A DNA stretch of 64,000 nucleotides, taken from Typha latifolia. Taxonomy: Eukaryota; Streptophyta; Magnoliopsida; Poales; Typhaceae. Position 1 is the stretch's first letter. Every line of letters begins with the position of its first letter. Made by a program: the position numbers and the translations under genes. Shown here piece after piece: positions 37,301 through 48,965 of this stretch. The stretch is taken from NCBI GenBank assembly GCA_019914945.1, contig CM034107.1, positions 9,734,001-9,798,000 on the forward strand. Reading direction: 5' to 3'. The notes beneath the pieces were generated by a model, which saw only the letters and a list, made by a program, of their open reading frames with translations, was not told the origin of the DNA and ran no database searches.

Positions 37301-40300
37301 ATAGAGGGCACCAGAGTCTCACAGGAAGATGATCTTTCATCAATATTTTCAAACACTCAAGTATATTTAAATAGAAGGCACCACTTGGTATGATGGCAAG
37401 GCTCGACCCTTCCATTCAATAGGTCAAAGATCCAAGTAATAGAAATAAACTTCTGACTTATGAGGGTAAGCTATGTGTTCTATTCCAAGACCACGCATTC
37501 TCAGTTCTCACAGGAGCCTTGTGCATTGCCCTTTACTCTCAAACATAAGAGATTAAATGAAAAATAGAAGAAAATGATCGAAGATTTGAAACTTAGAGAA
37601 ATACTGTAAGATCAGAATTCTCTTAATATTGAATAAAATTCTTATACATGTTCTATAATAATTGCTTGGTTGACATTAGAAAGAGAAGAGAGACCCTCCC
37701 TCCTCTCTCTATATTGATTTCCTTATACACATATATTGTTGGGGAGAAAGGGTTGTGAGTAGCAGAGTCGATCACAAGAGCAAGAAATCAAGCAAAAAGA
37801 TCAGAAACATAATATATCAAAACCAATCCACCAAACCCCAAAGTGTATAAAAGATTTATCACAGATTCTCTTATACAACTCTATAATTCACTATGACTTC
37901 CCAAACATAGGTCATTCACGCCAACTACAATACGACGAGTCCTACTCCATGCAGGACAAAACCATCTGTGTTCCTAGTATTATGTAATTTGCTAATCCAT
38001 CCAAGTATATCAATCTCTAACCTTTGACCCTTTACCTCATGTCAACACGTCACAATAACCACTAGAAAGATTAAAACTATTCAGAATCTATAAGGAAGTG
38101 CATCCTAACAAAAACAAAGTATACCCAAAACTGAGGTTCTAAGTATCGGTTTCAAAATCGGGAACGGTTGCATGTTGATCATATCAGCTGTATCGACCGC
38201 TTATTTCAGACAAAATACGGATTTGGCAATCGGCCATATCCGCTAATCTGTTTCGGCAATACAGATCGAGATCAACTGAAACTTTAATCAATGTTGAAAA
38301 CAACACTCATTTTAAGTTGACATATCACAACATGGAACTGACAATTCACATCTACCACAGTCAAAACCTTGTCTGAATGAACATATTTCAACTTTCAAGC
38401 CAGTGAACCTCTCTACATTATGTTTCTTCATTATTAAAATAAATAGCACACAGAACAACTGAAAGGCCATATCTGGCTGAATTCATGCTACTGAGAACAT
38501 CAGAAAGTTGGAAAATAACATTATGCAATAGCAAGATTTAGGAAAAATAAAAAAAGATGACATTTGGACATCAAAAGGCTTACCTTTTTATCTTTGTTTT
38601 TCCTTGCCAAGTTATGCTCCTCTTTCCTTCTCTTGCCACTCTCTTTTTTCTGTAGGTTCAATGAAAATGGCATTAAATTCTTGATTAACCAACAATTAGC
38701 CATTTAGCTATGTAACTAATATCTGGAAACAATTAAAAGGCTGCACTAAGATGCCGTACTATATCATAATAGGTCAATAAATCATAGGGCATAAAGTGCC
38801 ACAAAAAGAGATAGAAGAGGATTTAAACAATCACTCAAAGTGATTCATGTCAAAGATCAAAAGTGACAATCAGGAAGAACAAAGAAGAAGGATATTAGTA
38901 TTCTCATAGAAAATATCAAGCTATAGGTGGTCGTAACTCATAAGCACACATTTAATTGATCATAGTTTGAACATATCTCCACAACCTTTTGTCAACAAGA
39001 CAGAGGACTTCCAGGACATTAGACATTTTTCTAGGTTAAGAAATTGTACGGACAAGAGTTCCACTTCAAGTAAGGGTTGATATTGTCCATTATAATGCGA
39101 CATACTGGGGAAAAAAACAGCAAACAGACAGTTCAATAAGAGAATAAAGCTAGCACGCGAATAAACAAGAACAAAATTGCACAGTGACTCATCTGTGAGT
39201 TATGCAGTTCTGCATGAATATTCACAACAGCCAAATATGTATACATATTCTCGAAGTTCTTATTCAGTTTACAACTTGCACAAAATAGAAAAGATGTTGA
39301 CTTCCAAGTTACGAAACTAAACATCTTGCAGCCTAAGTATTAATCAATGCACTTACAGCGTTTATGTTTATACCTAGGGGTCCAAGCAGACAAAAACTCG
39401 TGATCCATGTGCTGACAGACTAAGTTACTGCTGTAATTGATCAAAAGCTAATTATGATAGTTCATCTCATGAGAGTAAAAAATTACAATGCCTCAAGCTA
39501 TTTTGGCCACATTTTTAAATTGGTATGCCTAATTCTTTTTATTTGACTATAGGGGAAAATGTACTTTAGACCAAAACTTAGGACGTAACCCTTATGTTTT
39601 GGTCTTTATGTCCATAACACATTGTGTTATTTTAACTAACAGCAAATGGTGGTTGAGAATGCGGGATATTCATTTAAAATCTAAATATCCAAAATGCCCT
39701 TTCCCAGCAATACTAATGGACTCCCCTTTTCATCGACCACTGCATGCTAAGTAGGGTAGTGATATCAAGTTAGTCTATAGACAGACTGTTTGGTTATGGG
39801 AGCAGGATATTGTGTCAATAAAACTAGGGTAAGGGCGTGCTGGAAATTTTCCACCTCTAGTTACACTAAACAAAGTCAACTATTAGGCTGCACTGGTTGA
39901 GCAAACAGCAGGGTGCAATATGGACATTAATAGCAAATGATAAGGATCAGCTTTGACAAGTACAAATACTAGGGTACAAACTGTCATAAGCCCAAAAGGA
40001 AGAATCTAAATAAATACATTTTCCCCCTGATTATTGCAATGGATATTGCAAACAGATATAACACCATCTAACATGGAACTACAATGGATTGGAGATAGAG
40101 AGGCAACTGAAGATTTTACCCTCTCTTTCTTCCTCTTCTTCCCCTCTCAAGTCTCATCCACTACGAGAACAGGTCTAGGATCTTGCTTTTCCACTTTGGA
40201 CATACCTCTCCTCCTCCTTTTCCCCTTCCATGCCCATGACAAGGGCAACCTTTCCCAATAACTCCCACGCACCAACTCTAAGGGATGGCAACTCCGACCT

Positions 40301-43142
40301 CCATCCCACATCTGATTGCCCCTCTTTTGCTCGAATTTCACTTCTGGAACCATGGGTGACATCAAACCAAGCTCGAGCTGACTTAAATATTGGCCAACCC
40401 AAACACAAGCTAAGTAAATTTCAACTTGAACTTGAGCTTGCACTGTTATGATCATTAGATAAGTGAAGTTAAGGGTATCTCAAGAGCTCAACTCACTTTT
40501 ACCTCTAGCATTGGACAAAGCTATGTGCACAGGAAATCGATGACACTGTTAAGTGGCACACAATCAATATATGTGGTTAGTGCAAGCAATTAATGGATGA
40601 ACAAGCTTATGCAGATATATTATATGTTGAAATCTACAATAACAACTATAATTCGGTAATTCAAAAAATTAATCTCGACTATACCATGTGAAAAATGGTG
40701 AAGATTGCTGGATATAGAGCCGTAGATGGAAAATAACAAGATAATCTGTACTAACTAGAGATTAGGGACTTCTAGCAAATTGTCTTTATGGTAAATGTAG
40801 ACATTGACAGATACCAAGGTTTGGAAGTTCTATCTACTTCATTTTAAAAACATTTGGAGTTGACTAAATATCAAATCATGTATTCCATGTTGAATATTAC
40901 TAAATGTTGATTTACAAATGCAAAGAAGATGAAAGCAATGGACAAGATGATAGAGTTATGATTTAAAGTCTACATGTAGAGGGTCTATAATTAAAACATT
41001 AAAATTAATATCTAGTCTAATGGAACTGTGAATCATTAAATTACAGAAAGACTCATGGTTCACTTGGATTATAAATACTAGATGGTAATTCAGAACAAGA
41101 TAAAAGTGTAGGATGATTTTAGGGATCTTTCATGTTTCCTAGAAAATCAAGATGACAAAACAATAAAATTGTCACTTTTTGATTCGTTGCTATTGTCCAT
41201 CACGCTCTAGTGATATATGAGAAGGTAAGAATAAAAAACATAAGCTTTTAACAATAAGATTCTGTTTGCAACAGTGCCTGCTTGAAATAATTTACTTTGA
41301 ATCATAATCTGCAATGTCCATATAAGACAGTGGTTATGTGTCTAAGATTCAAGACAGCAGAAAAGAATTTAGGTCATATTCGTAAGTTTGTGCTATTAGA
41401 TGTCAGACTTACACTCATCCATCTGCATCGTAAGGCCACATCTCGAACAGTTTTGTCTTGCAACTGCATGGCAATTTTTGCATAGCGAACTATTGCCGAT
41501 TCAGATCCATACCTTAAATGTATATAATCACAAAGTCAGAGGTTTCTTATTGCTTAGAAGAAGAAGAAAATAAATGAAAAAAACATGTCGATGGAAAAGA
41601 AAACTGCCAATGTAAATAAAACAAAGATATTACCAAGAGAGAATTGTCATTACAAAAAGAACAAGAAACCAAGAAAAGAAACATAATCCTCTAACACAGT
41701 TGTTCTCAAGATGTTCTCTCAAAAGTAGTTAGCAAATTTAACTAGCACCAATATATTCCCAAAAGCATGCAATTATTAACTAATTTAACTTTTAGATAGA
41801 GTTAAATAAGCAGGATTTAACATAGTGCAATTGTATAGTTTATCTGATTATATGCTGCATTAGAAATGAATATTCTCATTGCTAATAGATTACCTATAAA
41901 AGAGTGTTTGAATGAATGAGGATACTGTCGATGTAGGGTTAGGGAAAGATAAGACGCGCGTAGTGCGTGCATTATCTAGATTATTGGGAAGGTCGTTCTT
42001 TAGCTTGAATCCATGAGTACTAGTATGCAAGAGGCAAGCTTTACTGTCACATAATGCTAGCACACTACAGATCTGACACAATATTGGTGTATTTAATACT
42101 AGTGAGGTTAGATATGCATCACACTCATGAATTATACTAGGCTACATGCCACAAATAGATTCGTCTCAAGCATTTTATCTTCTTCTACCACACATAAAAG
42201 ATTAGTCAAAGCTCAAAGTAACAATTTTTCCCCCATGTGTTCTTTCCATAACTGGCATGGGTTCAAATCAGAACTGCATCATTATCTTTGCACTAGTCTT
42301 ACTGCTAATAAAACACAAAAAGCATCATGCAAGAAATATCTATGAATTGATAATATATTATCAAATAATTCCCTAATCAAAAGAATTATTTCATTGACAG
42401 GATACTACCAGCCTTAAAAGAGGCCAAACATCAGAAAGTTCATAGGAACACAGATGCTTACTCTTGAGAATAAAAATTCATGACTTCACACAATGAATTG
42501 AAAGAATTAATCATGAAAAGTTTGTACAGGATAGAAAGAAAATTTTATTAGAAAGCTGCAAATTACCTACCTTTAGAAGGATATCCTGAAACCGTATGCA
42601 CAAAAATGATAACTTAAAATCCCTAAACTTCTAACCGATTACTGTAATTATAAAAAATTTCTTAAATCTCCCACTGACAGCATAGATGCAATAATGCTGG
42701 ATAGATAATGATTGCGTAGAATAAATGGTACTTCATTAAATCTCCAAGCACCCATCCTAAATCTGACCTTCTGTACCCAAAAAAATGCCATTAAAAAGCA
42801 AAATTCCCAAATTCCAAACAAACAACTAGCAACGAAAAATAAAAAAACCCAATCATCCAAAGAAAAAGAAAGAGACCCAATCTCTAGAATTCAAAAGATT
42901 TACACTTACTTATTAAGCCCTTCTTCGAGAACAGCTTGCTCCTCCGCCGACCACTCGGAGGATAAACCAGGGTCATGCTTTAAAGCCTGCGCCGAATTCC
43001 CCGCCGCTGCAGTCCCCGTGCTACCATTGCTAGGGTTTCCGACGGCGGCACCACCTCCTCCTCCTCCACCTCCACCTCCACCTCCACCACCTCCTCCGTG
43101 GTTCCCATCCTGATTCCCCGATGGATTCGCGTTTGCACACAT
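34375..43142 (-). CDS. Myb/SANT-like DUF3755 family protein
   Basis: Seven exons on the minus strand: 43142-42910, 41512-41413, 38649-38584, 37166-37052, 36177-36095, 35869-35808, 34486-34375; 771 nt, 256 aa. After a short Asn-rich start come 16 consecutive glycines (about 16-31), then a Myb/SANT-like helical region (about 62-110: SSEWSAEEQAVLEEGL to VRDVALRCRWMS). A very basic stretch (KKESGKRRKEEHNLARKNKD, 112-131) could be a nuclear signal. A conserved C-terminal part follows (GRPNVPPYPLPVLP; GGPTGELLEHNAEVLTQIS; QENISLFCQTRDNILSILKE; VPGIMKQMPPLPVKINEELA), which I associate with DUF3755. Role unknown, probably nuclear. An in-frame ATG at 43166 would add eight residues; 43142 is chosen because MCANANPSGNQDG suits the family better. 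Introns are long and carry repeats. Confidence 0.88.
39551..40028. mobile_element. Possible TIR element in intron 2 of the DUF3755 gene
   Basis: The left end aggggaaaatgtacttta and the complement of the right end agggggaaaatgtattta are inverted matches, but the similarity does not extend far and no clean target duplication is seen. About 478 bases, no coding. Confidence 0.4.
40036..40460. repeat. GC-richer repeat-derived block in intron 2 of the DUF3755 gene
   Basis: A CT-rich then GC-richer block ending in sequence with alternating aagctcgagc / cttgagcttg words, like those at 48540-48720 and 59480-60420. Open frames on both strands here (to 102 aa) have no domain and mirror each other. It is most likely a hAT-related fragment. 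Confidence 0.35.
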
Positions 43143-43309
43143 CCAGAACCAAAACCTACCTCTCAAATTCCCCCAATTCTCCTCCGGTTCCCGCCAATTT
43201 CAACTACTCTTCTCGCAACGAAAAAGATTGCTCAACAAATGAACTCAAATTGGTACAAGGAGAATAGATGCAAGAATTTAGAGAAGAAAGGGAGAAAACT
43301 TTTTTTTTC

Positions 43310-43331
43310 CTCTCTCTCTCTCTCTCTCTCT
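43310..43331. repeat. (CT)n microsatellite in the DUF3755 leader
   Basis: About eleven CT units about 170 bases before the start codon of the minus-strand gene (GA on its coding strand). Similar in kind to the tract in the DUF936 leader. Confidence 0.9.
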
Positions 43332-43916
43332 GAGATGGGAAGCAATTCTCGTTTTTGTCTGTGTCTTCTCTCTCTCCTCATGTTAACTTCCCTCTCTATA
43401 TTTAGAGCATTTTTAAGTTGAGATTTAGATTAGCAAGAACCCAGACATATAATGATGAATGTTATCATTGAATGAACTCGATGCATCTACTACTACTATT
43501 TCTTAGAGGTCAAAGTTTGAAATTACAGAATTGTCCCTCTTTTATAAAAACATTTACATTTACATCTGGCTGAAATGTCAATTGGGCTTTTGAAGTTATG
43601 GGCTTAGGACTTCTCAAAATGCACATAAAAGTCTGGTCCCAACCTTGTTCGAACTCAATGTTAGTCAAACCGATCTTAGTTCGCATCCCAATTGTGCCCA
43701 ACCCGGCCTAAACTTTATTCTATTTTTAAGTTAAATATACTAAAATCAATTTATCATATCCTGTACTTTAGAAAATCTCAAACCAATTCATATATTTATG
43801 ATTAAAGTGAGATAGATAGTTTTTCTATTAAACTTAACTAAATGGTGTCAAAATAATCAAGATACCCTATCGTGCTTGTTAGAGAAGACATGCATGTTTT
43901 AAGATAATGTCACTAA

Positions 43917-45057
43917 GCCCCCCTTCACTTTGAGAATAAGGGTGGAATAGACAATGTATTCTAATTTTTAAAACCAGAAGAAGAGGCTAATACTAGTATA
44001 AACTATTGTAATGTTTAGTTCAATACTATTATAAAGTGTAATATTTATATTTGATGTGATATAAAATTAATATTAAAATAATAAAATTGTATTGAAAATT
44101 AATGATGTTTTAAACCCAATGATGAGAGTACCCTTGACCATATGTTAAATAGTAAATAGTATGAGGCCTTTCTACTGCGGACTTCTCTACGTTGTGTAGG
44201 ATTATAGTACTGTGTTATAACCTCGCACTTCAGTGTGCAAGGTATTACCCTACACTATTTGGGGTTATAACCCGACACTGGAGTGTTCATTGATCCTACC
44301 TAGCGAGGGCGTCGGAGCGATCGTGGGCAAGGCCAAAGATGTTGCCCCACCATAGGGAGACGCGATCAAGAAGGGACGGGGAGGCATGACAAAAGAGGAC
44401 AAGATCGTTGCGGGCGAGGATAGCGGTGAGGTGGAAGGATGGGGAAGGGGAGGTCAATGCGGTGGTGAGGGTGATGTGGGAGTTGGAGAGGAGGCGAGGG
44501 AGGAGATGGGAGGGGAGGGAGAAGAGAAAGTAGAGGGCTGTAGTGGAGACCTCGTGGTTAGGGGAGGAAAATCGGATCAGGTCGAAGATGAGCACGTTCT
44601 AGAGGTCGAGTAAGGTTGAGCGAGCGGAGGAGGTTGAACGCAAGTTCCTTGCAAACGACGGATAAGGGGGAGCTGATGATCTCATCACAGGTAATCTTGG
44701 CGATTGATGGAGACGTCGTGGTCGGTAGTGGAATGCTGGAGGGCTTAGAGGAGCGCACTAGATTGCTTGAGGGTGTTGGTTACCCCGCACTATGCTAGGT
44801 AATACCCCGCTTTGTGTGGGTATATGGGGCTGCCTTTGGAGATGAGAGAGAGAAGATAGCAACTGTTACTGATATGACTAGTGTGTTATCATCTCAAAGG
44901 GTAAACTTGTAATCTTAGGTTATTAATAAATAATTTTAAAAAGTTGTACGCAATAAGATAAAATAAAATATTGAAATAGTATACTAAGATAAGGAAAGAT
45001 GTAGTTTAGTTACTACACGAGAATAAGCCTATTCCTATTCCACAAGTGAACGAAGGC
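43917..45057. mobile_element. PIF/Harbinger-type (Tourist-like) non-autonomous element
   Basis: 1141 bases flanked on both sides by TAA (43914-43916 and 45058-45060), the typical Harbinger target duplication. The ends are inverted: gccccccttcactttgaga on the left, gccttcgttcacttgtgga as the complement of the right. It lies inside the outer element and holds a GC-rich gene-derived fragment. No Harbinger transposase was seen. Confidence 0.7.
44296..44758 (-). pseudogene. Gene-derived fragment inside the Harbinger-like element
   Basis: On the minus strand two overlapping frames give a run of protein-like sequence: IPLPTTTSPSIAKITCDEI, ELAFNLLRSLNLTRPLERAHL, then by frameshift TALYFLFSLPSHLLPRLLSN, ILARNDLVLFCHASPSLLDR, WWGNIFGLAHDRSDALAR. 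The amphipathic helix pattern and the SLLDRVSLWWG block suggest part of an alpha-solenoid protein. A plant AP-5 beta-like subunit came to mind, but I cannot confirm it. It is GC-rich and intronless against AT-rich surroundings, and it is flanked by inverted attacc/ggtaat-rich blocks (about 44230-44275 and 44780-44820). It looks captured and non-functional. Confidence 0.45.
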
Positions 45058-45215
45058 TAAATGATTAAAATAGCCATTGTGCTTAGTCAAATGTAATAGA
45101 AAAACTAATTATCTCACTTTATTCATAAGTATAGATATTAGATTGAAACCTTTTGAAGTACATTGGGGTAAAATAATTTTAGGCACAAGTACATGATAGT
45201 AAAATATATGTAACC

Positions 45216-46074
45216 TTTTATTTTTTTTATCCAAGAGGAAGTTCTATAGACATTGATCATTAAGAAATTGAGTTACATGAAATGGTCCAAATCAAAGCAC
45301 ACTCAACTCTTACAAGAGAAGTTTTTGAGAGCATATATACTGAGCTAAGTTATGACCTATCACATTATTCAATTGCCGGTATAATTGATACGAATGTGAG
45401 GGTATTTTAGCTGGTAGATCCTTGCCTTCGTTGACACTAAAAAAATATTTACATGGCACTAAAAAAGTTATTTGCTAGCTAGGCGCGGCGGGCCTCACTA
45501 TCACTATAATGATAACCATCCTTTCCTGCACCACCTCCTCTCTCTCTCATTCTCGCTCTCTTCTTTCACTCAAATTCTCTCTCCCTCGGATTTCGGACGC
45601 CGCCCCTAGAACCTCGCCACTGCCACCACCCCTCCCCCAACAATCGCTACTGAGGAGCCTCCTCATCCTCCTCTCCTTTCTTATATCTTCTTTATTCTCT
45701 TTCTTTCACCTCTTTCCTTTGAGCTTGGGTTTGTTGGAACCGAGCTACCGTGGAGAGGCCAACCAGTTGTGGTCGATCCCTACCCTACCAGCTTGGCTCC
45801 CTTTCCCCTCATGCTCCCTCCCATTCTCTTTCCTCTTCTCTTCTTCTTCTTCCTCAACTTATTTTCTCCTCTACTACAATATTGTCAGGACACTATAGTA
45901 GATAGTGCTGGAGCCCAACACTATAGCATTGGGATTTGTATTTTCTTTTCTTAATTAGTTTAATAATATATACTCACTCACACAATTATTAGCTAAGTAT
46001 AATTAGTAAATTATTAATTAATTATAATTATAAATAAATATGTAGCTTATTTATTATTATTTGAATTAACACAT
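45216..46074. other. Intergenic region with a CT/GC-rich island
   Basis: From about 45480 to 45950 the composition becomes GC- and CT-rich. A 129-codon plus frame here (45509-45898) consists almost wholly of Ser/Leu/Phe/Pro runs, the expected product of CT-rich DNA. I do not call it a gene. It could be a captured leader or exon fragment. Confidence 0.35.
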
Positions 46075-47290
46075 ATAGTTTTATTAAAAATAATTAATAT
46101 ATCTTCTTCTTCTTTCCTCTTTTTTATGGTATTACTTCTTCTTCTATCCCATTATGTTCTCTTTGGTTGTCATTTTCTTTTTAATTTTTCTCCTTTGATT
46201 TCTTAATCATTTTTTTCTATACAAGTCACTCTAACTGCTCTTAATTAATAAAACAAAAATCTAATTAGAGATAGTAGTGAGATATTATGATTATTTAAAT
46301 TACTAAAAGTATGATTCTGCATTATTATTATTTGTTACTATGTAAATTGTAATTGTGGAGTATGTAAATTCTGCGGTGTATAAAAAAACAACAAAAATTG
46401 TACAAAAATAACAAAATATTCTATTATTATTATTATTATTATATGTTTTCTTAACCCTTCTCTTTTTTTATTTAATAAATTATAACTATTTCACCACTGT
46501 CTTAGTTTAATCTCTTATTTTATTAATTAAATAGTGATTAAAGATAGTTGGATAGAAAAAACAGAGAAAATGATTAAGGGATAAAGAAAAAAGAAAAAAA
46601 GAAGAAGCAATAGAAAAAAGTGAAGAAATAGAAGAAAAGGAAAATATATTAATAACTTTAATAAATATAATAATAAATTTTGTTGTTTTTTAACAATTTT
46701 TTTTGTTTTTACTATACATTACACAATTTACATACTTCACAATTACAATTTACATATAAATAAATAATAATTATGCAGAGTCATACTTTTTGTTATTTAT
46801 TTAGTTATAATTATTTTACAACTATCTCTAATTAATATTTTATTTTATTAATTAAAAAGTGATTAGAGAGATTTGTATAGAAAAAAAAAACAATTAAGGG
46901 ATATAAGAAGAAGAAGCCACAATAGAAGAGAAAAAGAAGAAGAAGCAAATAGAAAGAAGAATTAGAATTAGGATAAGCAAACATATTAACAATTTTTATA
47001 AATATTATAACAAATATTATTATTTTTTAACAATTTTTGTTGTTTTTTCTATATATTTTCTATATAACGTAAAAGTTATATATTTCACTATTACAATTTA
47101 TATAGAAACAAATAATAATCATATAAAGTCATATTTTTATTATTATTTAACTAATCATAATTATCTCACCACTATCTCCAATTAATTTCTTATTTTATTA
47201 ATTAAAGAGTGATTAGAGAGATTTGTATAAGAAAAAAAGAAGATTAAGAGATATAAAAAGGAAGAGCATAATAATAATAATAATAATTAT
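46075..47290. repeat. Large inverted plus direct AT-rich repeat array
   Basis: Two direct copies of a unit of roughly 330-350 bases can be followed (markers near 46480, 46803 and 47152: ataattatct/tttcaccact, attaattaaa.agtgatta, gaagaagaagc, ttaacaattttt, acaatttacat). The segment 46075-46440 is the same unit in reverse orientation. The axis lies near the (ATT)n tract at 46425-46450, and another ATT/AAT tract lies at 47270-47300. Probably derived from a TIR transposon; no coding. Confidence 0.6.
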
Positions 47291-47299
47291 TATTATTAT

Positions 47300-48534
47300 T
47301 ATAAACAATAACAGTATATGAAGTAGAAGATGAACAAGATGAAAAGAAGAGAAAGAAGAAGAGTACAAAATTATTTTTCATTCTTATAGTGTTCCGTTAA
47401 TATTTAATGAGATACTAAATATTAAAAAGATACAGTTTTAAGAAAAAAAAAGACAAAAAAAAATCATCTACAAAGAAACCAAAAAAGGGGCCGGACTCAT
47501 AAAAAAAACGTAGAATTTTTGGTACAAATAACCCCAAAAATGAAATAGAGATGAACAGAGGAAAGGATGCATGTAATAGAACTCGAATTTAATTACATTT
47601 GTGATTGATTTCTTTATTTAATCATGCTCGAATCTCGAGAATCGATTCTACTACGTGGAATCTTGTCGGTGCATCTTATTCCTCGCCCTTCCTTGGAAAA
47701 CGTTGACTGACGTCATTCTTTGCTGATATGACGAAAATGCCCTTTAACCTTTTTATGGCCTCTTTTAGTTTACCCTCCAAAGTAACATCTATGAAAAGAA
47801 TAAAATAATACCCACTTTTTGTTTTTTTTTGCCATTCATTCTTCACTTTTGCAATATTATACCTTCCCTGTTTTTTATTTGCAAAACAAGGCTTTTTATT
47901 TTTATTTTTGAAATAAACATCCCTTCTCTTGGTGGGCAAATGTTTATAAATTTTCATATAAAGTATATTGATAGGATAAAATTCTTTTTAATCTTTTTCT
48001 CACTTTATATTACATCAAAAATAGTTATTTTATTTGTACAGAATATGCCTCAATGCTTCCAATGAGAAATCAGTATGATGTTATTGATGTAATATATCTC
48101 TAGTGACATCTTTGACTGCTAGCAAAGATATCTTGATAAAGATTTGCACCTTTTAGCTGGTCTCTAGCATAGGATTAAAATTATTTATAAAAATTTAATT
48201 GAAAAATAGCAAGAGAGGTAGATTAGAATTATGTTGTTTTAATTGAAAATTATATGTATTAACTGTCCATAAAAAGGTACACTTTTCTCATCCTTTTAGC
48301 AATCTTTCATTTTTCCCAAATTGTCACAGATGAATGGGAATGAAAGGGATCCAAATTATCCACCCAATTGTATGAAATATCCATTGACCAATATCTAGCG
48401 TGAATTTGAACTCTTATTTGTAATTCATTTGGAAATATAAAGTTACAATAATATAGTTCAATAATATATATATCTTCTATGTATTTATGTGAAACCTTAT
48501 TTATTTGTTTTTTTATCGTCTTGGTTAGTTACGT
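47300..48534. other. AT-rich intergenic DNA
   Basis: No supported gene. Short frames at 47676-47957 (minus) and 47829-48065 (plus) overlap on opposite strands and have no domain. Confidence 0.5.
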
Positions 48535-48965
48535 CTATGGGTGTAAATGAGCTTAGCTGGACCAAGCTGACTCCGGCTCAGGTTTGACTTAGCTCAACTC
48601 GAACCAAGCTCGAGCCAAGCTAAACTGAGCTCGAGCCGAGCTTGAGCTTGAATGAAGCTTGTTATTAAGCCATACACTAGCCTAGTTGGACTGAGCCGGT
48701 GTCGAGCCCAAGCTTGAAATCAGTTAACTACAACGAGGTAGAGAATGTTTGTCGACAAAGGAGGCAGCGATGAGGTTGTGGAGAAAGAGGAGGAGGAGGT
48801 TGTGGAGGTTTGCCAACATAGGAGGAGGTGGTGAAGGAGGTGGTGGCGGCTTGAGGAAGCTTGCCAACAAAAGAGGAGGCGGTGCCATCTTAGCGACGAA
48901 GGAGGAGGAGGAGGAGGCAGCATTGACTTACTGACAGAGGAAGAGAGGAGGCGATGCCGACTTAC
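48535..48965. repeat. hAT-like repeat with AGCTCGAGC motif array and GGA-rich tail
   Basis: Starts with a gggtgtaaatgagct-type end like that of plant hAT elements with TAGGGGTG termini. Then come many copies of agctcgagc/gagcttgagc-like words (48545-48715) and a GGA/GCC-rich imperfect tandem repeat (gccaacataggaggagg, 48820-48910). A right end was not located. The frames encoding Gly/Glu/Arg runs are artefacts of the repeat. Confidence 0.45.

Larger units (their letters stand above)
43730..45215. mobile_element. Outer Mutator-like TIR element carrying nested insertions
   Basis: 43730-43860 and the complement of 45080-45215 match in inverted order: gttaaatatactaaaatca / ggttacatatattttacta, then tatttatgattaaagtgagatag / tacttatgaataaagtgagataa, then tagtttttctatta in both. 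The ends resemble the intronic element at 27380. The target duplication is unclear because of T-rich flanks. A Harbinger-like element sits inside it. Confidence 0.6.

Noticed and set aside
42712..43113. 133-codon plus-strand frame with a long proline run
   Set aside because: Reverse strand of the poly-glycine exon of the DUF3755 gene; no domain.
44386..44613. Plus-strand frame rich in Gly/Glu
   Set aside because: Complement of the captured fragment, whose minus strand is the protein-like one.
45509..45898. 129-codon Ser/Leu/Phe/Pro-rich plus frame
   Set aside because: Composition follows from a CT-rich tract; no motif, no splice context, no relative recognised.
48720..48934. Overlapping Pro/Ser-rich and Gly/Glu-rich frames
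   Set aside because: Product of a GGA-type repeat inside a transposon-like block.
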